Source: Campylobacter blaseri
GTDB taxonomy: Bacteria > Campylobacterota > Campylobacteria > Campylobacterales > Campylobacteraceae
Direction of reading: 5' to 3'
Assembly: GCF_013201895.1 (NCBI RefSeq)
Contig: NZ_CP053841.1
Span: 1,827,679 to 1,891,678 of the forward strand
DNA length: 64,000 bases
Both the position numbers and the translations under genes were made by a program. The notes beneath the pieces are model-generated. The model ran no database searches. It was not told the DNA's origin and saw only the letters and a list, made by a program, of their open reading frames with translations. Positions 27,883 to 37,353 of the stretch are shown one piece after another (position 1 is the stretch's first letter; each line of letters begins with the position of its first letter).

Positions 27883-28908
27883 TTGGAAAATTTTTTTATA
27901 GACTATAGAGATCCTATATTTGGGCTAATAATTCTAATAAGTGCGGCTTTAATTGTAGCTATATTTAGCTATATTTGGGGCGTTTTTAGCCTAAAAGATA
28001 AAAATGAAACCATAGAAAAATTTATTAAAAAATTTAATACCATAAATGGTCTTTCAAAAGAACATATTGAACTATTAGAAAGTATAGATATAGAACCAAA
28101 AACACTTGGAATACTAGCAACAACATTTAAAAATAGTGGGGATTTTGAAAAGGCTATAAATATCTATACAATAGCTTTAAATAAAACAAATGATAAAAAA
28201 GAAAAAGAGTATTTTTTAACTGAGCTAGGAAAGGTTTTTTTTAAAGCTGGATTCTTGCAAAAATCAGAAGATATATTTTTACAAGCTTTAAGTTTAGGAG
28301 CTAGAAATATTGATGCTTTAAAATTTCTAAATGTAATTTATGAAAAATTAAAGTTGTATGATAAAGAGCTTGAGGTTTTAGATGCACTAAAAGAGCAAGG
28401 GCTAAATACAGATGAAAGCACTGCATTTGTCAAAGCACAAATGATTGCAAATGACAACTCACTTAGTTTTGATAAAAAAATTAAAGAGATTATGAAATTC
28501 TCAAGTCATTTTAACTTTGTATCAAGATTTATTATAGAACTTTTTATTAAAAACAACGAGCCACTATCCAAACTAAAAAAATTTCCTCCTTTAAAAGAGT
28601 GTATAGATATAATATGGCATTTAGATGAGTGCGTAAATGCAAAAGATAAAGAGTATAAAGCACTATTTTTTGCTAAAAATTTAATAAATGAGTACGAAAA
28701 AAGTAGTTTTTTTGAGATAGAAGCAATTTCGGCTATGAGAAAAAGTGGTTTTTTTGATGCTAATTTAAATTTTAAATATATTTGTAGTGAATGTAGGAAT
28801 AATCTACCGTCATTTTTTTATAGGTGTCCTATTTGCTACTCTTTACAAAGTGCTAAAATAGTACCAAAACTAATAAGGAAAGATGATGAAATCAATATGC
28901 CTTTTTAG
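27883..28908 (+). CDS. Membrane-anchored TPR protein with C-terminal zinc ribbon (LapB-like)
   Basis: 341 residues, starting at TTG after AAGGTAAAA. One N-terminal membrane segment (about residues 13-34), then TPR-like helices (LGILATTFKNSGDFEKAINIY, ELGKVFFKAGFLQKSEDIFLQAL) and, in the last 40 residues, four cysteines arranged as a rubredoxin-like metal site (CSECRN and RCPICYSL). This anchor-TPR-rubredoxin layout is that of LapB/YciM, which controls LPS synthesis through LpxC turnover in E. coli. The same job here is plausible but unproved. It overlaps rnhA by 26 bases or 23, depending on which of two adjacent ATG codons starts rnhA. Confidence 0.7.
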   Translation: MENFFIDYRDPIFGLIILISAALIVAIFSYIWGVFSLKDKNETIEKFIKKFNTINGLSKEHIELLESIDIEPKTLGILATTFKNSGDFEKAINIYTIALNKTNDKKEKEYFLTELGKVFFKAGFLQKSEDIFLQALSLGARNIDALKFLNVIYEKLKLYDKELEVLDALKEQGLNTDESTAFVKAQMIANDNSLSFDKKIKEIMKFSSHFNFVSRFIIELFIKNNEPLSKLKKFPPLKECIDIIWHLDECVNAKDKEYKALFFAKNLINEYEKSSFFEIEAISAMRKSGFFDANLNFKYICSECRNNLPSFFYRCPICYSLQSAKIVPKLIRKDDEINMPF

Positions 28909-29320
28909 TGATGGCTCTTGTTTGGGAAATCCGGGAATTGGTGGTTGGGCATATATTTTAGACTACAAAGGTAAAGAAAAAAAACAAAGTGGTGCACAAG
29001 AAAATACTACGAACAATCAAATGGAATTATTAGCTGTAATTAATGGTTTAAAAGCCTTAAAAGAACCATGTGAAGTAACAATATACACTGATAGTAGCTA
29101 TGTTGCTAATGCTATAAATTTATGGCTTACTAACTGGATTAAAAAAGATTTTAAAAATGTTAAAAATATTCCGCTTTGGAAAGAGTATATAGTTACATCA
29201 AAAAAACACAAGATAAAAGCTATATGGATAAAAGGACATGCGGGACATCCGCAAAATGAAGAGTGCGATAAAATGGCAAGAAATGAGGCAATAAATTTGC
29301 AAAAGGTTTTAACTAGATGA
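28883..29320 (+). CDS. rnhA: Ribonuclease HI
   Basis: 145 residues. RNase HI cuts the RNA strand of RNA-DNA hybrids. The acidic active site is visible: Asp10 in LFSDGSCLGNPG, Glu in TTNNQMELLAVI (near 48) and Asp in IYTDSSYV (near 71), with the final His/Asp region IWIKGHAGHPQNEECDKMA. Two adjacent ATG codons (28883, 28886) could start translation; AGGA precedes them. The gene overlaps its upstream neighbour, and its own stop overlaps the rnc start by four bases. Confidence 0.94.
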   Translation: MMKSICLFSDGSCLGNPGIGGWAYILDYKGKEKKQSGAQENTTNNQMELLAVINGLKALKEPCEVTIYTDSSYVANAINLWLTNWIKKDFKNVKNIPLWKEYIVTSKKHKIKAIWIKGHAGHPQNEECDKMARNEAINLQKVLTR

Positions 29321-29994
29321 ATTTAAATATTTTAGAAAAAAACTTAGGTTATAAATTTAAAGATAAAAATTTACTAAAATTAGCATTAACTCATAAAAGC
29401 TCCAAAACACCTAAAAACAATGAAAGACTTGAGTTTTTAGGAGATGCTGTTATGGATTTGATAGTGGCTGAGTATCTTTGTCAAAAATTTAAAGATACAA
29501 ATGAGGGCGAACTTTCAAAACTAAGAGCCGCACTTGTTAATGAAACAAGCTTTTCAAACCTTGCAAAAAATCTAAATTTAGGTAATTTTATCTTTTTATC
29601 AAATGCTGAAGAGCAAAACAACGGAAGACATAAAAACTCAATTTTATCAGATGCTTTTGAGGCTATTATGGGTGCTATCTACATTGAGGGAGGACTTGAA
29701 ATTTGCAAAAATATAGCTATTAGATTACTTGAAAAAAACTATGATGAGATTGATTCAAAATCACTATTAAAAGACTATAAAACAACACTTCAAGAAATAA
29801 CTCAAGCCAAATTTGGTGCAACGCCTATGTATAAACTTATAAGCTCTCAGGGTCCTGACCATGAGAAAAAATTTGTTATGGGTGTGTTTTTAAATGATAA
29901 AAAATATGGAGAATCATTAGGAAAAAGTAAAAAAGATGCTGAACAAAAAGCAGCAAAAAAAGCCATTGAAAAAATTGAAAAAGAAAATATATGA
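29317..29994 (+). CDS. rnc: Ribonuclease III
   Basis: 225 residues: an RNase III domain with the signature [20 protein letters not shown] near residues 36-55 and the second acidic motif [17 protein letters not shown] near 113, followed by a C-terminal double-stranded-RNA-binding domain ([15 protein letters not shown] ... [16 protein letters not shown]). It processes rRNA precursors and other structured RNAs in the cytosol. Overlaps by four bases with rnhA upstream and aroC downstream, a tightly coupled operon. Confidence 0.95.
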   Translation: MNLNILEKNLGYKFKDKNLLKLALTHKSSKTPKNNERLEFLGDAVMDLIVAEYLCQKFKDTNEGELSKLRAALVNETSFSNLAKNLNLGNFIFLSNAEEQNNGRHKNSILSDAFEAIMGAIYIEGGLEICKNIAIRLLEKNYDEIDSKSLLKDYKTTLQEITQAKFGATPMYKLISSQGPDHEKKFVMGVFLNDKKYGESLGKSKKDAEQKAAKKAIEKIEKENI

Positions 29995-31088
29995 ATACAT
30001 TTGGAACTAAATTTAGACTAACAACATTTGGAGAAAGCCATGGAAATGCCATAGGCGGTGTACTTGATGGAGTGCCTGCTGGACTAAAAATAGATTTAGA
30101 CTTTATACAAAAAGAGCTAAATAAAAGAAAACCTGGTGGTAAATTTGCAACATCAAGAAAAGAGAGTGATAAGATTGAAATTTTAAGTGGCGTTTTTGAA
30201 GGTCTTAGCACAGGAATGCCAATTGGTCTAATAATATATAATGAAAATCAAAAATCAAAAGATTATGAAAATGTTAAAAATATTTTTCGTCCAGGGCATG
30301 CTGATTTTACCTATTTTCATAAATTTGGAATTAGAGATTATAGAGGTGGTGGAAGAAGTAGTGCAAGAGAAAGTGCTATAAGAGTGGCTGGTGGAGCGAT
30401 AGCACAACTACTTTTAAACGAGTTAAGCATTGAAATTTGTAGTGGTATTTATAGTGTTGGTAAAGTTAATCATAATACAAATTTAGAAGATGATTTTAAT
30501 AAATTAGATTTTAAATTTGTAGAAAATTCTGAAATTTTTTCACTTTATCCAAATTTAGAAAATGAGTTTAAAAATGAAATTTTAAAAGCAAAAAAATCCC
30601 ACGATAGCATTGGTGGAAGTGTTGGAACTATCATAAAAAATCTTCCAATTGGGCTTGGGGAAGTTCTTTATGAAAAATTTGATGCAAAGATTAGTGAAGC
30701 TATGATGGGTATAAATGCTGTAAAGGCTGTTGAAATTGGAAGTGGAGTTTTTGCAAGTGAAAAAAAAGGAAGTCAAAATAATGATTTTATAAATAAAAAT
30801 GGTTTTTTATCTAATAATTCTGGTGGAGTATTAGGTGGTTTAACAAGCGGTCAAGATGTGATTATAAAAACTCATTTTAAACCAACTCCTTCTATATTTT
30901 TAAAAGAAAAAACTATTGATATTTTTGGAAATGAAAAAATTTGCGAATTAAAAGGAAGGCATGATCCTTGCGTTGCTGTTAGAGGAAGTGTTGTTGCAAC
31001 TGCAATGGCAAGACTAGTAGTTGCTGATATGCTAATACTAAATTTAAGTTCAAAACTAGATAATATTAAAAAAATTTACAACCTTTAA
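29991..31088 (+). CDS. aroC: Chorismate synthase
   Basis: 365 residues, the usual AroC length. It converts EPSP to chorismate with reduced FMN, the last step of the shikimate pathway. Signature blocks are [20 protein letters not shown] near residues 10-29, the [26 protein letters not shown] stretch near residue 100, and [19 protein letters not shown] near the end. Located at the end of the RNase operon with a four-base overlap. A 37-base gap separates it from the next, hypothetical gene, which may be read through. Confidence 0.96.
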   Translation: MNTFGTKFRLTTFGESHGNAIGGVLDGVPAGLKIDLDFIQKELNKRKPGGKFATSRKESDKIEILSGVFEGLSTGMPIGLIIYNENQKSKDYENVKNIFRPGHADFTYFHKFGIRDYRGGGRSSARESAIRVAGGAIAQLLLNELSIEICSGIYSVGKVNHNTNLEDDFNKLDFKFVENSEIFSLYPNLENEFKNEILKAKKSHDSIGGSVGTIIKNLPIGLGEVLYEKFDAKISEAMMGINAVKAVEIGSGVFASEKKGSQNNDFINKNGFLSNNSGGVLGGLTSGQDVIIKTHFKPTPSIFLKEKTIDIFGNEKICELKGRHDPCVAVRGSVVATAMARLVVADMLILNLSSKLDNIKKIYNL

Positions 31089-31125
31089 CATATTTATTTA
31101 TAGAAAATTAAAGTGTTATTTTAAG

Positions 31126-31626
31126 ATGAAAAAAGATGAAAATGAGCCAATACTAACCTTAAAAAGGAAAAAATCACTTTTTAATTTTATATACCATATA
31201 TCTTTTATATTCTGGATATTTGCTACTTTAATTTTTATACCATCATGGTTTATTATGGCTGATACTATTTTAAAAAATATTATTGGAGTTTTTCTTATAA
31301 TTTCTATTTTTTATTGGTATTTTGGTATGTTTGATATAAGACTGATTCAGTGCTATGAAAAATATTTTATAATACAAAGAATACTTTTTTCTAAAAAAAT
31401 TTACTATAGTTATTTGAAAAAGTATGACTTTTTTAGATCTTTTGCGGGTGATTATACTATTTTAATATATAAAAAATATAGATTTGGAACTCATATAAAT
31501 GAAGTTTTATTTGATAAAGATGATTTTACTAAATTTATCGAACTTTTGGAAAACAAAGGAATATATGAATATAATCTTTTAATAAAAAGAAATGAAAAGC
31601 ATATTAAAAAGGCTATCAAAAAATAG
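31126..31626 (+). CDS. Hypothetical membrane protein
   Basis: 166 residues. Basic N-terminus (LTLKRKKSLFNF), two hydrophobic segments near residues 23-45 and 47-68, then about 95 residues rich in Tyr, Phe and Lys (IIQRILFSKKIYYSYLKKYDFF), probably cytoplasmic. The layout of two membrane segments followed by a small beta-rich domain is reminiscent of PH-like/YdbT-type proteins, but I do not recognise a defined family. It follows aroC by 37 bases. Downstream, 170 bases hold no visible gene. Confidence 0.6.
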   Translation: MKKDENEPILTLKRKKSLFNFIYHISFIFWIFATLIFIPSWFIMADTILKNIIGVFLIISIFYWYFGMFDIRLIQCYEKYFIIQRILFSKKIYYSYLKKYDFFRSFAGDYTILIYKKYRFGTHINEVLFDKDDFTKFIELLENKGIYEYNLLIKRNEKHIKKAIKK

Positions 31627-31795
31627 CAATTAAAAAGCCTAGACTAATAATTGCTACACGTTTTATTACATTTTCAAATACTAGATAAATCACTTATAAA
31701 ACTTCTGTTTTTATCACCATAAAAAATACTATTAAAAGATAGTCCTTAACTATAAAAATTGATTACTTTTTACTAGTTTATGCCTATCTTGAATT

Positions 31796-32614
31796 TTATC
31801 CAAAAATTCTATAAATATCATCAAGTAAGAAATATTTTTTTTCAGCTGTTCCTTTATAAAATGGATTTATTTCATTATCAAAAGCATCTTTGAAAAATTG
31901 ATGTTTGCTTAAGTCAATCAATGTTTGATTTATTATGTCTAAAAGCTCTTTATTTCCCTTTTGAACACCTATTCCTAAAAAATCAGTATCTCCAACATTT
32001 TTTATATTTACTTCTACACTTCTGTCTAATATTGGATAGCTTAAAACTATTAAATTATCTGTAGCAAAACCGTCGCCTTCATTGTTTTTAAGCATTTTAT
32101 AACACTCATTTGAACTTCTACACAAAACAGTGTTAAAACCTTTTTGAGTAAAATATTTTTGCCCCACAGAACCATCTTCAACTAAAAGTTTCTTTCCTGT
32201 GTTAAAATCTGATAGTCTTTGTATATTATCATTTTTTCTAGTTAAAACTCCCAAATTTACCGAGAAGTATGGCATAGAGAAATCTATCCTTTTTGCTCTT
32301 TCATCTGTTATTGTTAAAGTTGTAATAACTATATCAACATCGCCTTTTTCAAGAGCTTCTATACGATTGCTTGTTTGTAAGGTTACGAATTTAACGTCCC
32401 CCCCCCCGCTTCTTTTTTCATTAAATATAGCTTTTGCTATAGCATTTGCAAGCTCTATTTCAAAACCTTCATATTTACCATCACTAATATTTGTAAAAGG
32501 TGGTTTGCCGTCCCTTACGCCAACTTTTAATACACCACTAGTTTGGATTTCACTGAGTGTCGCAGAAAACACAAAGCTCAACAAGAAACACAGGGTTAAA
32601 ATTATTTTTTTCAT
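31796..32614 (-). CDS. Amino-acid ABC transporter periplasmic binding protein (PEB1/GlnH-like) with internal poly-G tract
   Basis: 272 residues with a signal peptide (FLLSFVFSATLS, residues about 10-21) and the solute-binding family 3 pattern: LKVGVRDGKPPFTN near 29, YEGFEIELANAIAKAI near 48, VDIVITTLTITDERAKRIDFSMPYF near 93. PEB1-like proteins bind aspartate/glutamate or other polar amino acids. A run of ten G residues (minus strand of 32398-32407) encodes Gly70-72 in KRSGGGDVKF. The number of G keeps the frame open here, but slippage would truncate the protein at about residue 75. No permease or ATPase gene is adjacent. Preceded by CCTTTAAAAA regulatory DNA and 298 bases that I cannot assign further except for the sodB terminator. 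Confidence 0.85.
   Translation of the reverse strand: MKKIILTLCFLLSFVFSATLSEIQTSGVLKVGVRDGKPPFTNISDGKYEGFEIELANAIAKAIFNEKRSGGGDVKFVTLQTSNRIEALEKGDVDIVITTLTITDERAKRIDFSMPYFSVNLGVLTRKNDNIQRLSDFNTGKKLLVEDGSVGQKYFTQKGFNTVLCRSSNECYKMLKNNEGDGFATDNLIVLSYPILDRSVEVNIKNVGDTDFLGIGVQKGNKELLDIINQTLIDLSKHQFFKDAFDNEINPFYKGTAEKKYFLLDDIYRIFG
32398..32407 (-). repeat. Ten-G homopolymeric tract, candidate phase-variation site
   Basis: Ten consecutive C on the plus strand (G on the coding strand) inside the binding-protein gene. Tracts of eight or more G in Campylobacter genes are known to slip and switch genes on and off. The present length leaves the frame open. Confidence 0.75.
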
Positions 32615-32882
32615 TTTTTTCCTTTAAAAATAATAATGGTTATTATAATAATATGTGCATTAAAAGCAGATTAATATCTTAATTATTACTATATAAATAT
32701 TTTCTCTTTTTAATTAATTAAAAAAGTATTTCTCTTGTGTTGTTTCAAAAAATATTGTTATTTTGTGATGGTAATACTAATAGTTGTTAATATGATGTTA
32801 AATTTAATTTTTAAGTTAGAAAATATAAAAAAATTTAAAATAAAAAGGTTAGTTAGTAGAGATTTTAAAGGAGTATTGTGTG

Positions 32883-32912
32883 AATTTTGAAGCACAAAAG
32901 TGCTTCAAAATT
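32883..32912 (-). terminator. Stem-loop terminator after sodB
   Basis: AATTTTGAAGCAC at 32883-32895 and GTGCTTCAAAATT at 32900-32912 form a perfect 13-bp stem with a four-base loop, immediately following the sodB stop codon on the minus strand. Confidence 0.65.
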
Positions 32913-33563
32913 TTAGCAACCACAACCGCAACTACCTTTTTTAACTTCAGGATGAACTTCATCAATATAAAACTTAACTGAGTTCATTCCCTCTTTTTTT
33001 GCCCACTCATAAGCTTCAGAAACAAATTCCCAATTTATATTTTCATAAAATTTTTCTAAATAAGCTGGTCTTGCATTTTGACTGTCTAGATAGTAAGCAT
33101 GTTCCCAAACATCAACAACTAAAAGTGGAACTTTGTTTTGAGTTACAGGAGTGTCTGCATTACTAGTTTGAATAATTTCAAGTTTTTTTGTTTCAGGGTC
33201 ATAGGTTAACCAACACCAGCCAGAACCAAATAGTGTAGCAGATGCTTTAATAAACTCATCTTTAAAATTAGTAAATTCTTTTTCTAAAGCCTCTTTTAAC
33301 TCTTTACTTGCTTCACTTTTTTTAGCTATTGAGTCCCAGTAAAAATCATGGTTGTAAACTTGTGCAGCATTGTTAAAAATACCACCTTTTGCGTTCATTA
33401 TAATATCATATAGTCCAGATTTTTCAAACTCAGTTCCTGCTACTAAATTATTTAAATTTGCAACATATGCATTATGGTGTTTTCCGTGATGATAATCACA
33501 GGTTTTTTCGCTAACTATTGCATTATTTTTAGCGTCAAATGGCAAATCTCTTAATTTAAACAT
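32913..33563 (-). CDS. sodB: Iron superoxide dismutase
   Basis: 216 residues of the Fe/Mn-SOD family. Metal ligands have clear positions: His25/His26 region in CDYHHGKHHNAYV, His72 in YNHDFYWDS, and the Asp/His pair in VVDVWEHAYYLD near residue 160; the GGIFNNAAQVYNHDFYW block is of the iron type. It converts superoxide to peroxide and oxygen in the cytosol. The C-terminus carries an unusual Cys-Gly-rich tail ending CGCGC (Cys212, 214, 216) beyond the normal end of SOD proteins. I recall a Cys-Gly cluster elsewhere in C. jejuni SodB, so a metal-binding or regulatory role is possible. Followed by a strong stem-loop. Confidence 0.93.
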   Translation of the reverse strand: MFKLRDLPFDAKNNAIVSEKTCDYHHGKHHNAYVANLNNLVAGTEFEKSGLYDIIMNAKGGIFNNAAQVYNHDFYWDSIAKKSEASKELKEALEKEFTNFKDEFIKASATLFGSGWCWLTYDPETKKLEIIQTSNADTPVTQNKVPLLVVDVWEHAYYLDSQNARPAYLEKFYENINWEFVSEAYEWAKKEGMNSVKFYIDEVHPEVKKGSCGCGC

Positions 33564-33671
33564 TTAAAATCCTTTGTAATAAAATTTATAATAATTATAT
33601 ATCATTAGAGTAAGCAAATTATAAATAAGATACTTTTTGTATTATTTATAATTTGCATTTTTATTTTACTT

Positions 33672-35846
33672 TTATTCTACTAAGTCTTTAATGGCTTCTT
33701 CTTCGGAATCTTTTTTTTCTACATATAATTTTCTAGATGGGAATGCAAAACCTACATTATTATCTTTCATGATATCCATGATTTTAAGCATAACATCTTG
33801 TTTTACATCTAGATATTCTCCCCAGACTATACTTTTAGTAAAACAATAAATCATTATATCTATAGAAGAACTTGAAAACTCATCAAGAACAACAAATAGA
33901 GTATTTTTATATCCGGCTAGATCGTCAATTGAAACCATATTTTGCCTATAGGCAAGTCTTTGATCTTTTTTTCTACCAAGCCCAGATGGATTTGCGATTC
34001 CAGGATGATTTAAAAGCATCTCTCTAATATCATCTATACATTTTTTTAACTGCCTAGGGGTTGCACTATACTCAACAGTTAAGGTCATTCTTATTCGTCT
34101 ACCAATCCTTCTTCTGTTCCAGTTTTTAATACTACTATCTATAATTTTTGAGTTTGGAACAGAAACCAAGGCATTATCAAATGTCCTAATGGTTGTCTTT
34201 CTAAGTCCTGTTTCAACCACAGTCCCTTCAACATCACCAACAACAACCCAATCACCTTGTGATAATGAATTATCAAACAAAAGCAATATTGAAGCAAAGA
34301 AGTTAGCGATAATATCTTTAGTAGCAAAAGCAACTGCCAAACCTCCTATCCCAAGTGAAGCGACAATAGCAGAAACATCCACTCCAAGTTTAGACAAAAT
34401 AAGCAAGATAGCTATTAAGATAATTATTATATAAATTATCTTTACTAGCAGGTTTAAGACCTCTTTTCTTTCACTTTTTTTAGCAATTTTACCTATTATA
34501 ATAGCGCCATAACCATCTATAATACTCAAAATTAACCACGCATATAAAACCACATAAATTATACCTATAGTCTTGACGAAGTTAAGTGGAACAGGTGATG
34601 GGTAGTAAAATATACTAGAACATATGTCGATTCCAAAAGCTATTAAAAGCACGCCTAAAGGCCTTTTTATAGCTCCTACGACATGGCTTTTTATCTCTTC
34701 GTGATTTTCTTCATTCTTATAAAATATTGAAACTATAAAAACTATTATATTTGCTAAAAATCTCCTAACAGAGAATAATAAAATCATTATTAATGTAATG
34801 GGTATAATCTTTCCAAGATTTATAGCTGAGGATTTAAAAGGTGAGACATCGTTTATATAATTGATTATATCCCTTAAATTTAAGCTAGTAAAAAGTTTAT
34901 TTCCAGATATTAAATTAGTATTTTTTATCAAAAAAGATATTATATCTTCATATACCTCTTGGTTATTTACCAACACTTTATAGTCTTCTTCTAAAGCATC
35001 TTTTTGTTTGTTATTAAATTTCTCTATATCCTCTTTAAGATTAGATATTTTTTTAAGTTGAATTTCAATCAAAGCGTCTTCAAGTAGCTTTTTAATGTTA
35101 GATTCTCTTTCACCATCATTGAATTTCTTTTCTAGTATTAGCATGGTTGTATAAAAAATATTAGTTATCTCAACATTGATATTTTGTAAATTTGCCTGTG
35201 CATACTCAAAAGTCCCTGTTCTATTTTTAAGTCTGTCAAGTGTTTTTCTAAGCTCTTTTCTATGTTTTAAATACTCTAACAAATTATCTTTATCTAAAGT
35301 TTGTTGAGATACTGCTGTTGGTATGCTCTCTAGTAAAGTTTCTTTTTCTTTTTTTAAAGAGTTGTTTTCTGTTATATCTTTTGAGGAGTTTGAATCAACA
35401 GTGCTTTTTAGGGCTTTTAGTTTTAAATTTACTATTTTTATCTCTTCAACAACCTGACTTAAAGTTTTGCCATTAACAGTACCGCTTGGTTTATCTTCGG
35501 TAACTTTTTTTAAAATAACACTAACTAGTTCATTGTTTGTATCTGAGATATTAATGTCAGTGTCTTTAGATAAAATTTCTAAAATTTCCTCTTTTTTAGC
35601 ACTTTTATTTTCATCTGCAACTGTTTTTTCTTCTTTGCTTTTTATGATGTTGTCTAAGCTGAGTATACTTTTTGTCTTATTTTCATCAACTTTTGTTTCA
35701 TTGGAATCTAAATTTGTTGCATTAGAGTCTAAAACAACCTCTTTTGATGTTTTATTTAAATCTACTTTTTTACTAACATTATCTTCTGCATTAGCAAAAG
35801 TAATAATGCTAATAATCAGTAAAAATTTCGTTATATATTTTTTCAT
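33672..35846 (-). CDS. MscS-family mechanosensitive channel with long periplasmic domain
   Basis: 724 residues. Signal peptide (LLIISIITFANA), then about 300 residues of coiled-coil-rich, Lys/Glu/Ser-rich periplasmic sequence, several membrane segments from about residue 345, and the MscS pore domain: VDVSAIVASLGIGGLAVAFA (TM3, near 485), DIIANFFASILLLFDN, then the beta domain GDWVVVGDVEGTVVETGLRKTTIRTFDNALVSVPNS. The channel opens under membrane tension to release solutes. The start overlaps the carbonic anhydrase gene's end by 38 bases, so the two are read from one transcript. Extra N-terminal domain resembles MscK/YnaI-type larger members. Confidence 0.85.
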   Translation of the reverse strand: MKKYITKFLLIISIITFANAEDNVSKKVDLNKTSKEVVLDSNATNLDSNETKVDENKTKSILSLDNIIKSKEEKTVADENKSAKKEEILEILSKDTDINISDTNNELVSVILKKVTEDKPSGTVNGKTLSQVVEEIKIVNLKLKALKSTVDSNSSKDITENNSLKKEKETLLESIPTAVSQQTLDKDNLLEYLKHRKELRKTLDRLKNRTGTFEYAQANLQNINVEITNIFYTTMLILEKKFNDGERESNIKKLLEDALIEIQLKKISNLKEDIEKFNNKQKDALEEDYKVLVNNQEVYEDIISFLIKNTNLISGNKLFTSLNLRDIINYINDVSPFKSSAINLGKIIPITLIMILLFSVRRFLANIIVFIVSIFYKNEENHEEIKSHVVGAIKRPLGVLLIAFGIDICSSIFYYPSPVPLNFVKTIGIIYVVLYAWLILSIIDGYGAIIIGKIAKKSERKEVLNLLVKIIYIIIILIAILLILSKLGVDVSAIVASLGIGGLAVAFATKDIIANFFASILLLFDNSLSQGDWVVVGDVEGTVVETGLRKTTIRTFDNALVSVPNSKIIDSSIKNWNRRRIGRRIRMTLTVEYSATPRQLKKCIDDIREMLLNHPGIANPSGLGRKKDQRLAYRQNMVSIDDLAGYKNTLFVVLDEFSSSSIDIMIYCFTKSIVWGEYLDVKQDVMLKIMDIMKDNNVGFAFPSRKLYVEKKDSEEEAIKDLVE

Positions 35847-36477
35847 AATCTACCTCTTTATCAAGTAATTTAAAATGCCCATTAGTTTTATCATAACTAA
35901 AAAGCAAACCTGTTTCTATAATATAATGCCATCCGTGAACTCTGATATCACCTTTTTCTATAGCGCTTTTAACCCCTGGATATGTCTCAATATTTTTAAT
36001 CGAATTCAAAATATTAAGCCTTTCTGTGAGCCAAGCCTTTTTAGAAAATTCCTTAATACCTAGAGTTTCTACCTTGTCTTTAATAGGCTTTATTAAATCA
36101 AGCCATAATTTAACATTTGGCATATTTTCAAATTTACTATTATCATAATATAAAGCAGCACAACCACCACAATTGCTATGTCCGCATATAATAATATTTT
36201 TTATATTTAAAGAGCTTAAAGCATACTCAATTGCTGAAGTTGTTGCTATAACCTCACTACTAATTCTATAGCTTGGGACAATATTTGCTATATTTCTTAT
36301 AACAAAAAGTTCCCCTGGATCTGTATTTGTTATAAGACTAGGCACAACTCTTGAGTCTGAACACCCTATAAAAAGAGTATGTGGAGATTGTCTATCCGCA
36401 AGCTCTTCAAAGAGTTTTTTGTTTGCTTTAAAATCTTCTTCCATAAATTTTAAAGCACCCTCTATAGCATTGTTCAA
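35809..36477 (-). CDS. Beta-class carbonic anhydrase
   Basis: 222 residues of the bacterial beta-carbonic anhydrase family, which interconverts CO2 and bicarbonate with a zinc ion. Zinc ligands and the Asp-Arg dyad are visible: Cys39 and Asp41/Arg43 in GCSDSRVVP, His100 and Cys103 in CGHSNCGGC. It has no signal peptide and is cytosolic. In capnophilic Campylobacter this enzyme supports growth at low CO2. Its 3' end overlaps the MscS-type gene by 38 bases, an unusually long overlap. A promoter for both probably lies in the 180-base gap between 36478 and 36656, shared with the divergent BI-1 gene. Confidence 0.93.
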   Translation of the reverse strand: MNNAIEGALKFMEEDFKANKKLFEELADRQSPHTLFIGCSDSRVVPSLITNTDPGELFVIRNIANIVPSYRISSEVIATTSAIEYALSSLNIKNIIICGHSNCGGCAALYYDNSKFENMPNVKLWLDLIKPIKDKVETLGIKEFSKKAWLTERLNILNSIKNIETYPGVKSAIEKGDIRVHGWHYIIETGLLFSYDKTNGHFKLLDKEVDYEKIYNEIFTDY

Positions 36478-36656
36478 AAAAATCCTTCAAATTTAAATAT
36501 AACCTATTATTATATAAGGAATTATATCAAAATAAAATAAAACAGCGACTAAATGCAACTGATTAAATAATTTTTTATTTATTACTAACTAAGCTTATTT
36601 TAATACTTCATTTACTATTTTTTAGCTAAAATTCCATAAAAAATAAGGAGTTTTAT

Positions 36657-37352
36657 ATGAGCTTATACGACAGAGAGTATGCCTCAAAAGAGAATTCATA
36701 CGAATTAGAACAAGGAATAACACAAGGTGCACTAAGTACTTTTATAAAAGATACTTACAAATTAATCACAGCATCTCTTATAGCAGCTGTTGCAGGTGCT
36801 TATACAGGTATGCAATTTTTAACATTTTATAGCCCAATTCTATTTTTAATTGTAGAACTTGGTCTTTTATTTGGTATGCAATTTGCAGTTAGAAAGGGCA
36901 AAAATAGTGTTGCTTTAACCCTTCTTTTTGCATTTACATTTATAACAGGACTTACTTTAGGACCTATTTTAAATATGTATATAGGTATGGGTGCAGCACA
37001 TGTTGTAACTCAGGCATTCGTAACCACAGCCGTTGCTTTTGGTGGTTTAACACTTTATGCGATGAACACTAAAACCGACTTTTCATCGTGGGCAAAACCG
37101 CTATTTTACGCATTAATTGGTGTAATTATAGTTAGTCTTTTAAATGTTTTTTTATTTAAAAGCCCTATGGGGTCACTAGTTATCTCAGGAATAACTGCTA
37201 TTTTATTCTCAGCTTATATTTTATTTGACACTCAAAATATAATTAGAGGTAGATATGACTCACCTATAATGGCAGCTGTTGGAATGTATTTAAATATACT
37301 AAACCTATTTATTTCACTTTTAAATATTTTAGGTTTTTTAAATAGAGACTAG
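36657..37352 (+). CDS. BI-1/YccA-family integral membrane protein
   Basis: 231 residues with seven hydrophobic segments after a polar N-terminus (YDREYASKENSYELEQGITQG). The pattern, including LYDTQNIIRGRYD-type FDTQNIIRGRYDSP near residue 195 and the final NILNLFISLLNILGF, is that of the Bax inhibitor-1/YccA superfamily. E. coli YccA is associated with FtsH; others are pH-sensitive calcium leak channels. The role here is unknown. It begins a likely operon with the short ThiD2-like gene, SecG and Frr. Confidence 0.85.
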   Translation: MSLYDREYASKENSYELEQGITQGALSTFIKDTYKLITASLIAAVAGAYTGMQFLTFYSPILFLIVELGLLFGMQFAVRKGKNSVALTLLFAFTFITGLTLGPILNMYIGMGAAHVVTQAFVTTAVAFGGLTLYAMNTKTDFSSWAKPLFYALIGVIIVSLLNVFLFKSPMGSLVISGITAILFSAYILFDTQNIIRGRYDSPIMAAVGMYLNILNLFISLLNILGFLNRD

Positions 37353-37353
37353 A

